Part shown: in pieces, positions 27,708-38,061 of the stretch
How the letters are laid out: the number at the start of each line of letters is the position of its first letter
How positions within the stretch are numbered: position 1 is the stretch's first letter
DNA from: Pirellula staleyi DSM 6068
GTDB lineage: Bacteria; Planctomycetota; Planctomycetia; Pirellulales; Pirellulaceae
Length of the DNA: 64,000 nt
Assembly: GCF_000025185.1 (NCBI RefSeq)
Contig: NC_013720.1
Span: 2,542,001 to 2,606,000, forward strand
Direction of reading: 5' to 3'
Notes under the pieces: generated by a model
The model's input: the letters and a program-made list of their open reading frames with translations, nothing else
Told to the model about the DNA's origin: nothing
Databases searched by the model: none
Program-made: the position numbers and the translations under genes

Positions 27708-28379
27708 ATGGCCAAGAAGAAGGTCGCCAAGAAGTCGTCGGCGAAGGTAAAGTCAGCGACGCCGGTTGTAGCGCTGCCGGAGAATTCGTTTCAGCCCAAG
27801 AATCGAAAAGCGTGGCAAACGTGGCTGGCAAAGAACTATCAGCGACCGATCGGTGTTTGGCTCATCACGCTGAAGAAGTCGGCAGCCCTTTCCAGATCGC
27901 AAGCGTTCATCACTTACGACGAGTCGGTCGAAGATGCGCTCTGCGTAGGCTGGGTAGATAGCATTCGACGCAAAGTCGACGACGAGCGCTCGATGCTCTA
28001 CTTTGCTCCGCGCAAGCCCAAGAGTGGCTGGTCGCGGCTGAACAAAACTCGCATCGAAAAGTTGCAAGCAGCTGGGCTGATGCAGCCTGCGGGGCAGGCC
28101 AAAATCGATGCCGCCATTGCCGATGGGAGCTGGACCAAACTCGACGCCGTCGAAGATCTGGTGCTGGAAGGGGATCTGCTCGCCGCACTGCGGAGCTATC
28201 CCAAGGCTCTGGCCAACTTCGAAGCTTTTCCACGGTCTGCCAAACGCGGTGTGCTGGAATGGGTCGCCCAGGCAAAGCGCGCTGAAACGCGTGCCAAGCG
28301 GATCGAAGAAATCGCACGCCTAGCGGCTGAGAATCGTCGCGCGAATCAGTGGTACAGCGACAGTAAGAAGAATACGTAA
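27708..28379 (+). CDS. YdeI/OmpD-associated family protein
   Basis: A 223-residue protein. After a short Lys/Ala-rich N-terminus the YdeI pattern is visible: RKAWQTWLAKNY...GVWLITLKK, ITYDESVEDALCVGWVDS and FAPRKPKSGWSRLNK. The C-terminal helical YdeI extension contains FPRSAKRGVLEWV and ends KRIEEIARLAAENRRANQW. The family is called bacteriocin-protection in some annotations; its biochemical role is unclear. The gene lies 23 bases after the SDR gene and may be co-transcribed. Confidence 0.82.
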   Translation: MAKKKVAKKSSAKVKSATPVVALPENSFQPKNRKAWQTWLAKNYQRPIGVWLITLKKSAALSRSQAFITYDESVEDALCVGWVDSIRRKVDDERSMLYFAPRKPKSGWSRLNKTRIEKLQAAGLMQPAGQAKIDAAIADGSWTKLDAVEDLVLEGDLLAALRSYPKALANFEAFPRSAKRGVLEWVAQAKRAETRAKRIEEIARLAAENRRANQWYSDSKKNT

Positions 28380-28408
28380 AAGAGCGTCTGGCTGCTGGAG
28401 TTTAGCGG

Positions 28409-29293
28409 CTAGCTCGTCGCTGCTTTGCCAATGCTCTTCTCCACCCGATGGCTGCTTTGGCTACTCAGTAGCACGCCAGCAATTACCAGCAGACCGCCGC
28501 AAATCTGTGCCATTGTGACGGGCTTTCCTAGCATCGTGCTCAGGATCGCGGCATAGATCGGAATCAGGTTCATGAACACCGCCCCTTGGCTGGCGGGAAT
28601 GCGAGTGAGGGCAATATTCCACAGCAAGTACGATGCAATCGTCGGACCAAGCACCACGTAAACAATGCAGGTGATGGCAGTCGGCTCGAGCGAAAGGGTG
28701 TAGTTGTCGAAGTACAGGGCGAAAGGTGTGAGCGAAATGACGGCGAGCACCGATTGCACTGCAGTCGACGTGATGGGACGCACACCATGTAATCGGCGGG
28801 CGATGAGGGTGTAGACGGTCCAGAAGCAAACGCAGCCCAGCATCATGAGGTCGCCTACGTTGTAGCGATGGTGCAAAATCGCCATGAGATTTCCGTGTGT
28901 TAGCACCACAGCCACGCCCACGAGCCCGAGCGCGATGCCGACGATTCCGATCGGCGTTAGTCGCTCGCGCAGAAAGAACGATGCTGCGAGGACAATCAGC
29001 GACGGGTTAACTGCATTGATGAGTGCGGCGTTCATCGGGGTGGTGTAGACCAGCGACAGATACATCAGCGAGCTATAGACCGAAATGCCGCAGATAGCCA
29101 GTGCTGCCAGTAGCGGAAGATTGCGCCAAACCGCTCGCCAGTCGGGACGCTCGAGCACCTGAGCCAGCACCATCAGTGGCACGCAGGCCAAGAGCCAACG
29201 ATAGTAGGTGAGCGTGAAGGCAGGGGTGTACTGGATGGCGATGGTCCCCACCAAGTAGTTGCTGCCCCAGAAGAAGGTAGCCAGGGCGAGCAT
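28409..29293 (-). CDS. EamA/DMT-family transporter
   Basis: A 294-residue inner-membrane protein with about ten hydrophobic segments arranged as two EamA repeats (first ATFFWGSNYLVG..., second FWTVYTLIARRL...). DMT proteins export or import small metabolites; substrate unknown. With the ATG at 29293 the first helix is short: the in-frame upstream codons read SSTPHPPARGWAFL, which would complete it. The true start may be a rare ATT upstream, since no ATG/GTG/TTG is available before the in-frame stop. Confidence 0.85.
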   Translation of the reverse strand: MLALATFFWGSNYLVGTIAIQYTPAFTLTYYRWLLACVPLMVLAQVLERPDWRAVWRNLPLLAALAICGISVYSSLMYLSLVYTTPMNAALINAVNPSLIVLAASFFLRERLTPIGIVGIALGLVGVAVVLTHGNLMAILHHRYNVGDLMMLGCVCFWTVYTLIARRLHGVRPITSTAVQSVLAVISLTPFALYFDNYTLSLEPTAITCIVYVVLGPTIASYLLWNIALTRIPASQGAVFMNLIPIYAAILSTMLGKPVTMAQICGGLLVIAGVLLSSQSSHRVEKSIGKAATS

Positions 29294-29637
29294 CAGAAAT
29301 GCCCAGCCTCGAGCCGGGGGATGAGGTGTCGACGAATCGCTAATCGGAGTGACCTAGCCAAGCAGGGGACCGAAACATCAAACGGGCTGTCGCACAGGGC
29401 AATATTTTCGGGTGCAAAAGTCCTAGCTGACCCCAATCGCCCGGTTTGCGAAAGTGGGGGAGAGTAAAACAACTTCCGGCGAAATCGAAGGGAAAATAGC
29501 AGGATATAAAAGCCCTGCTAAAGGTTCGCGCGGCGACCTTCGACGGGGAGTAGAATGCATCTCGTTTTGTGGATGGGTGAGCGCTATTCGCTCCCCCCGT
29601 TTTCTCTCCCCCACGACTCCGTAACGAGACACCTACG
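29294..29637. other. Divergent intergenic region
   Basis: About 340 bases between the DMT gene and the divergent propeller gene. The part close to 29480-29530 is AT-rich. No gene or strong promoter was recognised. Confidence 0.4.
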
Positions 29638-30585
29638 ATGCCAACAGCAGCGATGATTCGATGGACACAGTCGGTGATTCCTTTCCTCGTCGTACTGGGC
29701 ATCGCCTGGGTTGCATCATCGGCTGAGCTACGTGCCGAAGAGATTCGCCATTCGTTCTTCATCGCGGGGCCATCGTTCACCGGCATCATCGACGAAGATG
29801 GCAACGAATTCTGGAATGCCGACCGTGCTGGAGCTCGCGATGGCTATGTGCTCGACAGCGGCAACGTGCTGATCTGCTGGAGCAATGAAGTGGTCGAAAT
29901 GACCCGTGAAAAGAAAGTGGTCTTTAGCTACAAACTGTCGCCCGACAACAAAGAGCTCGGCACCGTCGAGCGCCTCGAAAATGGTCGCACGCTGATCACT
30001 GAGCTGGGCGGCAAGCCGCGCATCTTGGAAGTGGACGCGGAGGGGAAGATTGTCGTCGAAGTTCCGCTTCAGCCCGAAACCGACAACGCCCACATGCAAA
30101 CCCGCATGGCTCGCAAGCTGGCCAGCGGCAACTACCTGGTCCCTCACCTGCTCGCCTTCAAGGTGAAGGAGTACGACCCTGCGGGCAAAGTGATCAGTGA
30201 GACCAAGACTGATCTCGATTCCCTCGGCGGACGCAAAGCGGAGAACTGGCCGTTCACTGCCATTCGTCTCGCCAGTGGCAACACGCTGGTGAATTTGACG
30301 CACGGCAACAAGACCGCCGAGTTCGACGAGAAAGGGAATGTTGTCTGGAGCATCAGCAACGACGATTTCCCTACCGAGAAGCCTTTCGCCGATCCGTGCG
30401 GCGCTCAGGTCCTACCCAACGGCAACGTCGTGATCGCTAGCTACGCTGCTCGCGGCCCGATCAAGGTCTTCGAAGTCACCCGCGAGAAGAAGATCGTCTG
30501 GACCTACCAGGGCAAACACCGCGCCCACGAAATCCAGATCCTCACCACCAACGGCAAACCAGTCGAAGGCAAGCCGATGAAGTAG
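29638..30585 (+). CDS. Secreted beta-propeller protein (PQQ-like repeats)
   Basis: A 315-residue exported protein with a signal peptide (QSVIPFLVVLGIAWVASSAEL). The mature part is repeats of about 40-45 residues with patterns such as DGYVLDSGNVLICW, ERLENGRTLITEL, ARKLASGNYLVPHL, AIRLASGNTLVNL and AQVLPNGNVVIASY, each followed by a ...E.D..G.V.W strand. This is the arylsulfotransferase/PQQ-like propeller type, with 6 or 7 blades by eye. No active-site residues can be assigned. It is a single-gene unit. Confidence 0.75.
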   Translation: MPTAAMIRWTQSVIPFLVVLGIAWVASSAELRAEEIRHSFFIAGPSFTGIIDEDGNEFWNADRAGARDGYVLDSGNVLICWSNEVVEMTREKKVVFSYKLSPDNKELGTVERLENGRTLITELGGKPRILEVDAEGKIVVEVPLQPETDNAHMQTRMARKLASGNYLVPHLLAFKVKEYDPAGKVISETKTDLDSLGGRKAENWPFTAIRLASGNTLVNLTHGNKTAEFDEKGNVVWSISNDDFPTEKPFADPCGAQVLPNGNVVIASYAARGPIKVFEVTREKKIVWTYQGKHRAHEIQILTTNGKPVEGKPMK

Positions 30586-30708
30586 GGGGAGAATTCTGAG
30601 CGGCAATTGATAGAGCGAAGCATCGAGTCAATCGTCGGGCCAAGAGATTCACAGTACCCTGAGAACTTAGGCACCAACCCGGCGCGCCTCATGGCTGGAT
30701 CTAGATAC

Positions 30709-30745
30709 GAAAAAAGCCGCACGTTCCAAGGAAATTGCGGCTTTC
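30709..30745 (-). terminator. Terminator downstream of tRNA-Pro
   Basis: Minus-strand stem AAAGCCGC/GCGGCTTT (30744-30737 with 30720-30713) and a run of Ts, starting 5 bases after the tRNA end. It also lies after the convergent propeller gene. Confidence 0.75.
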
Positions 30746-30749
30746 AAAG

Positions 30750-30824
30750 TCGGGGCGACATGATTTGAACATGCGACTTCCTGGTCCCAAACCAGGCGCT
30801 CTAGCCAGGCTGAGCTACGCCCCG
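30750..30824 (-). tRNA. tRNA-Pro (anticodon UGG)
   Basis: A 75-base cloverleaf read on the minus strand. The acceptor stem is CGGGGCG/CGCCCCG. The D arm is GTAGCTCAG...; the anticodon stem CCTGG/CCAGG encloses loop TTTGGGA, giving anticodon TGG. The T loop TTCAAAT is present. The CCA end is not encoded. A terminator follows directly. Confidence 0.95.
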
Positions 30825-31136
30825 ATCCGATCGAGTCTCAAACTGCCTTGCGGCAAGCTTTTCATTTCGACCGAGTGAGTAAGTTACCTAAATCGGCAAT
30901 TTCGAGCAATCGGTGGAGTCGACTTTGCAGAATCCTTTCGAAGAGTTTTTTGGGAAAACTTTTCGACCGACCCTCCCCCAAAGCTGTTTCACGCGTCGCG
31001 GTGTATCAAAAAGCGACATCATTCCTGGCGGAAGGTTCGCTCGATGGGACGCGATCAACCCAAGGCGATGCTAGCACTTGAGTTGCGAAGCGGAGAGTCT
31101 TACTTGCCCTCAGGCAAAGAAAGGAGCTGCTGAACA
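30825..31136. other. Intergenic region between tRNA-Pro and parB
   Basis: About 310 bases; no gene supported. A weak hairpin (TTGCC CTCA GGCAA) lies just after the parB stop and may end that transcript. Confidence 0.35.
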
Positions 31137-32136
31137 CTAACCGACGTCGCGGCTGTCGCCCAAGGCAGCTTGGGTGATGAGTTCTCGCAGCCGGTCGAAC
31201 TCCTCGTGGCTGGTGAAGTGGACCAAGATCTTCCCGCGACCCTTGGTCGACTGCTTGATCTCGACTTTCGTTCCCAGGGCCATCCGCAGTTCTTGCTCGA
31301 GCGACTGCACCGGGCCGGTGCTCTTTTTGTTTTTCTTTCCGCCGATCGGGATGGTAGTCGGTGCGTCTTCGCCGTCGAGTTGTTGCTGCACCATCCGCTC
31401 GATGTCGCGAACGCTCAGTTCTTCGCGCTCGATCCGTCGGCAGAGGTCCATCTGCATCCGCTCGTCGCCGAGGGGTAGCAGCGCGCGGGCGTGACCAGCG
31501 GTGATCGTGCCGGTACGAAGTCCTTCGAGCACGACCGGCGGCAGTTCCAAAAGACGCATCAGGTTGGCGATGGTCGATCGGTCGATCGACAGCCGTTTGG
31601 CGAGGTCTTCTTGGGTGCAGCGATGCTCGTCGAGGTAGCGTTTGAACGAGAGGGCTTTTTCGATCGGGTTAAGATCCTTGCGCTGCAGGTTCTCGACGAT
31701 GGCGAGTTCGGCGACCAGGCGATCGTCGGCTTCGCGAACGCGGGCGGGGATCTTGGCCCAGCCTGCTTGAGTGGCGGCGCGGAGGCGACGTTCGCCGGAG
31801 ATCAGCTGATAGCGCCCCTTCACCACACGCACCAGAATCGGCTGCAGCATGTCGTGCTGCTTCAAGCTTTCGGCCAGCGATGAAATCTCGCTCTCGCTGA
31901 ACTCGCGCCGCGGCTGAAACGGATTCTCTTCGATCTCGCCGACAGGAATCATCACCAGCGAGGTTTTCGGATCGTCTTCTTCCCGGGCGATCGAGAGGGC
32001 AGGTGCGGTGCTAGCATCGCTCGAGAGCGAGGCCAGATTGGTGGTCAGCGGCAGGGTCGCAGGAGCCTCTTCGGCTGGCGAGGCATCGAGAGGTGCACCG
32101 AGCAATGCGGCAAGTCCTCGTCCCAAGCGTCGGTCT

Positions 32137-32144
<8 letters not shown>
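31137..32144 (-). CDS. parB: Chromosome-partitioning protein ParB
   Basis: A 335-residue parS-binding CTPase of the ParB/Spo0J group. The N-terminus RRLGRGLAALLG is the ParA-interacting motif; PVGEIEENPFQPRREF starts the ParB/Srx domain, with GERRLRAATQAG as the CTP-binding signature. A helix-turn-helix region (QEDLAKRLSIDRSTIANLMRLL) and a C-terminal dimerisation helix follow. GTG at 32144 is chosen because a GGAGG site sits 9 bases upstream; it overlaps the parA stop by 8 bases. Three parS sites lie about 0.9 kb upstream. Confidence 0.95.
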
Positions 32145-32883
<739 letters not shown>

Positions 32884-33011
32884 CGGCTCTGCGGCAACCT
32901 CCCTGGGCCTTACGCGCGCGACGCTGCATCAATGCAGCTGATCGCTTCGCGGCGGGATCATACAGGAGAGGTGCGATAACGTGGAATGTCGTTTTCCACG
33001 TGCAGGAGCAA

Positions 33012-33027
33012 TGTTTCACGTGAAACA
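33012..33027. promoter_or_regulatory. parS site 1
   Basis: Exact 16-base palindrome TGTTTCACGTGAAACA, the universal chromosomal parS consensus. It lies 129 bases upstream of the parA start. Confidence 0.95.
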
Positions 33028-33090
33028 GCCCGCAGGGTTCGCCGTGGCGGATAGAAGCTGCCCGAAATGCGCCGTTTCGCCATCTCGCCT

Positions 33091-33106
33091 TGTTTCACGT
33101 GAAACA
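33091..33106. promoter_or_regulatory. parS site 2
   Basis: Second exact copy of TGTTTCACGTGAAACA, starting 79 bases after the start of site 1. Confidence 0.95.
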
Positions 33107-33137
33107 TCACAGAGGTGATAGGAGGAGTGAAAGGCAT

Positions 33138-33153
33138 GGTTTCACGTGAAACG
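33138..33153. promoter_or_regulatory. parS site 3 (imperfect at both ends)
   Basis: GGTTTCACGTGAAACG keeps the 14-base core palindrome and differs from the consensus only in the outermost bases. It starts 47 bases after the start of site 2. Beyond it (33193-33251) are two short hairpins without T-runs, and no gene up to 33307. Confidence 0.85.
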
Positions 33154-33307
33154 CTGACCGGGGAGAGCAGTGCAGCATCCAAGAAACGAGCGAGGGCGAC
33201 CTGAGAAGATCGCCCTGCGTGTTGAATCAGTCTCTTACCGACTTCGTCGGTCCCGGTAGCGAGCTACAGGTGGTACCCAGGATCTGTCGATCCAAGACAT
33301 TCGCGTT

Positions 33308-34657
33308 CTAAGTCAGTGGGTGAACCACGACGCCGCCGAGCAGCTTGGGATAGAAGTAGGTGCTCTTGGCGGGCATCCGCTCGCCGAACTCGCTGATCGA
33401 GCGAACATGCTCCACCGTGGCTGGCATCACCATGGCGGCGATTTCGAACTTGCCACCTTCGCCGACGTGACCGGTTGAGGCATCGCGTCCAGCAGCGTCG
33501 CCGTGCACCAGGCCGTCGATCACTTCCTGCACCAGGTGAACATACTTCGCCTTCGGCAGGTTTGGAGCGCCCAGCAGCGTATCGACAATCAGCCGATGCA
33601 GGATGCTTACGCCCAGGCCTTGCCAGTCGGCGGAATGCTCGGGAGCAATCTCGGCCATCTTCTTCGCGCCGTCGGCAGTGATCCGAACGCGAGTCCAGGT
33701 GTCGTCGGCTGCAGTGTAGAACGCCAGGGTTCCTTGCTCTCCTTCGATCTCGATCTCGTCCCACAGGTTGGCAGCAACCTCAGGACCCTTCCCCATGTTC
33801 TCGCAGGTGAAGTAGGGGACCAGCTTCGACGTCAGTTGCTCGCTGGTCATGGCTGGCAGACCACGGAACAGGCGGTGTGTTGGCAGCACACGCAGGCCAG
33901 GATCGTTCATGCTGACGCATTGCGTGAGGACGAAGTTCGCTGGATGAGCCGAATCGAGAGTCGACTGTTCGTTCAGGAAGTCGCGATAGTTACAAGCGGT
34001 TTCATAGCGATGGTGACCATCGGCAATGAACATCGGCTTGGGGTCCATGATCGCGGCGACCTTCCCCAGGATGTTCACTTCGGTCACCGGCCACATCTTG
34101 TGGACGACACCCAGGTGGTCGGTGGCAGTGTGCGGGGTCTGGCCGATGATCGCGTCTTCGAGCAGGTTCTGCGCTTCGTTGTCGGGATCGGGGTAGAGAC
34201 CAAAAATCTGGCTCAGGTTTGCCTTGCAAGCCTTGGTCAGTAGCAGGCGATCGGCTTTGGCCGAAGCGTGGGTCTCTTCGTGCGGATAGATTTTGCCCTG
34301 GCCGAAACGCTCGAGCTTCACCCGGCACATGAACCCGCGACGAGTGAAAAACTGGCCAGCGTATTCGAAAGTTTGGTGATAGACGTAGATGGCCGGATCG
34401 GGGTCGAGCTGCATCAGCCCTTCTGCCTGCCAGTTGCGCAGGAAGCGGGCGGCGCGGGTGTATTTGTTCGACGATTCGTTGTCGCCGGGCTCTTCGCGAT
34501 TGAGTTCGAGGCGGACAAAGTTCGCCGGATGCCGCTTATAAAGCGTCTCCTGGAACTCCGGCGAGATAACGTCGTAAGGTGGTGTCACGACGTCACTAAG
34601 CGAGCCGACATGGCCCAGGTCGTAGCGCAATCCGCGAAAAGCTTGAATCGTTGGCAT
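33308..34657 (-). CDS. DUF1015 family protein
   Basis: A 449-residue soluble protein of the DUF1015 group (sometimes labelled SerC-associated). Typical features are the start AFRGLRYD followed by VVTPPYDVISPE, the segment YVYHQTF, the highly conserved KIYPHEETHASAKADRLLLTKACKANLSQIFGLY, and FIADGHHRYETACNYRD. The biochemical function is not established. The ATG at 34657 is preferred to one 11 codons upstream because it gives the family-like N-terminus MPTIQAFRG. It is on the same strand as parAB but separated by the parS cluster. Confidence 0.9.
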   Translation of the reverse strand: MPTIQAFRGLRYDLGHVGSLSDVVTPPYDVISPEFQETLYKRHPANFVRLELNREEPGDNESSNKYTRAARFLRNWQAEGLMQLDPDPAIYVYHQTFEYAGQFFTRRGFMCRVKLERFGQGKIYPHEETHASAKADRLLLTKACKANLSQIFGLYPDPDNEAQNLLEDAIIGQTPHTATDHLGVVHKMWPVTEVNILGKVAAIMDPKPMFIADGHHRYETACNYRDFLNEQSTLDSAHPANFVLTQCVSMNDPGLRVLPTHRLFRGLPAMTSEQLTSKLVPYFTCENMGKGPEVAANLWDEIEIEGEQGTLAFYTAADDTWTRVRITADGAKKMAEIAPEHSADWQGLGVSILHRLIVDTLLGAPNLPKAKYVHLVQEVIDGLVHGDAAGRDASTGHVGEGGKFEIAAMVMPATVEHVRSISEFGERMPAKSTYFYPKLLGGVVVHPLT

Positions 34658-34800
34658 GGCGAGTGGCAGATCAAACGTTGGGAGCGGCACGTTCCAAACA
34701 AGCGGAACGCTAGAAACCGAATTTTACTCACCTGCTGCCGCTACCGTCAGGGGTCCGAGAACTCGCGCATTCTGAATCGTAGGGCCGAGGCTGCAGCCGG

Positions 34801-34849
34801 TTGACAGCGGGGGACGAAGTCAGATAGACCCTACACCAGGGAGTAGGGT
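34801..34849 (+). promoter_or_regulatory. Candidate promoter and 5' stem-loop for small secreted protein gene
   Basis: TTGACA at 34801-34806, 18-base spacer, TAGACC at 34825-34830 (weak -10). A 7-bp stem ACCCTAC/GTAGGGT (34828-34834, 34843-34849) begins near the expected start site and might protect the mRNA 5' end. The remainder of 34658-34970 has no gene. Confidence 0.35.
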
Positions 34850-34970
34850 GGCTGGCGTGTTGCTGGTCACCTCTCTGCTAGCAGATTTTTAGGGTTTGCT
34901 AGAGCCGCTCGAGCCCTGCAATTGATGACAGGCTCCCGCGCGAATTTCGCTATCGAATGAGGATTTGGAA

Positions 34971-35192
34971 ATGACCGGTCTACTGCTCCGTGCTTCGTTG
35001 GCTGCTGCCGTCCTGCTCTTTGCCTCTGCTGCGACCGCTTCTGCTGATCAGCAGTATGTGAGTGGCAACGGCCAAGTGGTTCACACCCGACTGGCCCCCG
35101 TTGTTATGCACCGCGCCTTTCCTCCTTACGGTGGCGTGCACGTTCATCAGCGCTCGATGAAGTCGCAGTCAGTCGGTCGCCGCGGCCGCTAA
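34971..35192 (+). CDS. Small secreted protein of unknown function
   Basis: A 73-residue protein with a signal peptide (LLLRASLAAAVLLFASAATASA). The mature ~48 residues contain several His and aromatic residues (VVMHRAFPPYGGVHVHQR) and end with a basic RRGR tail. No family recognised. The ATG at 34971 has a GAGGA site 8 bases before it. The His-rich mature part might bind metal; speculation. Confidence 0.6.
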   Translation: MTGLLLRASLAAAVLLFASAATASADQQYVSGNGQVVHTRLAPVVMHRAFPPYGGVHVHQRSMKSQSVGRRGR

Positions 35193-35265
35193 GCTGACCA
35201 GTTGTCAGCCTCTGCATTTAGAGCCCGCAGAGCGATTCTTGGTCGTTGCGCTCAGCTCCGTCCAT

Positions 35266-35309
35266 AAAAAAAGGCCTTGCGACTCGGTGAAGAGTAGCAA
35301 GGCCTCTGG
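35266..35309 (-). terminator. Bidirectional terminator between small secreted gene and ahcY
   Basis: Perfect 9-bp stem AGGCCTTGC/GCAAGGCCT (35272-35280, 35297-35305). A run of seven As before it gives a T-run on the minus strand for ahcY; on the plus strand the tail is CTGGTTTT. Confidence 0.85.
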
Positions 35310-35378
35310 TTTTAATCAGTTACTGCGAAAGCTCGCAGCTATCGACTAAGTACGATTCAATCGACGAGCAGCGTCGGA

Positions 35379-36704
<1,326 letters not shown>

Positions 36705-37112
36705 GCGTAGACTCCTGCGTTAGACAATGGCAAGCGAACGATTCGAAGTTGAACCGGCGCCTGGACAATCTGGGGCACTGCACAATCTGAGGCTAATGAG
36801 AACCGCGGCCAGCACAAACTGGTCGCAGGGACTAGCCATTCTCCTCGCAAAACTAAAACGTTTGTTGGAACAAACATCTTCTGCCAAGTTCTGACCGCAA
36901 ACGCATAGCAGCGGATAACTGCCAAACCCCTCGGCAAAACCACCGCATAGGGTGGCGTTTGGAATAAGCGATATGATAGGGGGGAGGGTGTCGCGCGGGC
37001 AACCCACGCTCGGGTGGAAGAGTCCGCCAACTACAATAATTTCGCGAGTTTTACGCGAGATTTACCCAAGAGAATCTGCTGCTGCACCTCGGCTGTCGTT
37101 TCGATGTTGCAG
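36705..37112. other. Intergenic region upstream of ahcY
   Basis: No supported gene. I looked for an SAH riboswitch core ahead of ahcY and did not see one. Confidence 0.4.
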
Positions 37113-37829
37113 CTACCCTTGTAGAGCAAAAGCGCGGCGCGACTCACTTAAAAAATGCCGCATTTTTTCGTGGTTTTTCACTCCCGGAGCTTCCTCGACC
37201 CCGCTGGCGGTGTCGACCGACTGAACTCCGCTGGTGGCAATCGCCACCCCCACGTTTTCTGGCGTGAGACCCCCGGCCAAAATCAGCGGCATGCTCCCCA
37301 GTATCGCCAAATCGCGGTGAACACTCGTCCAGTCGAGCTGTTTTCCGGTTCCGCCATACTCCTCGGTCGCGTGCGCATCGACCAGCACCGCATCGGGCTC
37401 GGAATTGGCCCGGCGCGCAACCTCCAAATAATCGGCCACTTCCGCGAGGCTTTTTTGGCTCACCCGCACAGCTCGCAGCACTCGAACAGTGCTCCCCACA
37501 CGCTCACGGACCAGTCGCACCATCTCGGGAGGTTCGTCGCCATGAAGTTGCACGATATCGAGCGGCACACGCTGCACGTGCTCAGCAATTTCATCGACCG
37601 AGGCGTTCACAAACACCCCTGTCCAAAGAACTCGCCGAGCGGAGCGTGCCATCGATTCGGTGACCAGTTGCCGAGCAGCGTCGAGTGGAATATAGCGTTT
37701 GCTCTTGCCGTAGAAATTCAGCCCGATGGCATCGACACCTGCCTCGATCGCAGCGACCGCATCATCGACGCGCGTAATGCCGCAGATCTTCACGGCAAAC
37801 GGCGGAGAGGCTGAAGGTGGTCGATTCAT
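37113..37829 (-). CDS. trpF: Phosphoribosylanthranilate isomerase
   Basis: Tryptophan biosynthesis enzyme converting phosphoribosylanthranilate to the carboxyphenylamino-deoxyribulose phosphate. It is a single-domain TIM barrel of 238 residues. Motifs: FAVKICGITR (with catalytic Cys), GLNFYGKSKRYI, VQLHGDEPPE, LVDAH, and the phosphate-binding LAGGLTPENV...SGVQSVDTASGVE. The ATG at 37829 gives the normal N-terminus; a GTG 11 codons upstream is possible. No other trp genes are adjacent. Confidence 0.95.
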   Translation of the reverse strand: MNRPPSASPPFAVKICGITRVDDAVAAIEAGVDAIGLNFYGKSKRYIPLDAARQLVTESMARSARRVLWTGVFVNASVDEIAEHVQRVPLDIVQLHGDEPPEMVRLVRERVGSTVRVLRAVRVSQKSLAEVADYLEVARRANSEPDAVLVDAHATEEYGGTGKQLDWTSVHRDLAILGSMPLILAGGLTPENVGVAIATSGVQSVDTASGVEEAPGVKNHEKMRHFLSESRRAFALQG

Positions 37830-38061
37830 CGGGAGTCGCGCGAAACGAAGTGACCAGGGCACAAGCTCTGGCAGCGGAAAATGAGGCCGCCGCTCCTAGC
37901 AGCTGATCCTTTGACTATATCTTCTGCCACGTCCGATCGTTAGTGCACGTACTGCTAGCACACGAGCGATCCTGATCTTCGATGAAGTCTCACGGTGCCA
38001 GCAGCCGATATCGAAGAAGCCGAATACTCTGGAAATTCCATTTTTGTCACGACAACGGGCC

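Noticed and set aside
32884-33307. Replication origin next to parABS
   Set aside because: No DnaA-box cluster or AT-rich unwinding element seen; parS alone does not prove oriC.
36705-37112. SAH riboswitch ahead of ahcY
   Set aside because: No conserved core sequence or fitting helices seen.
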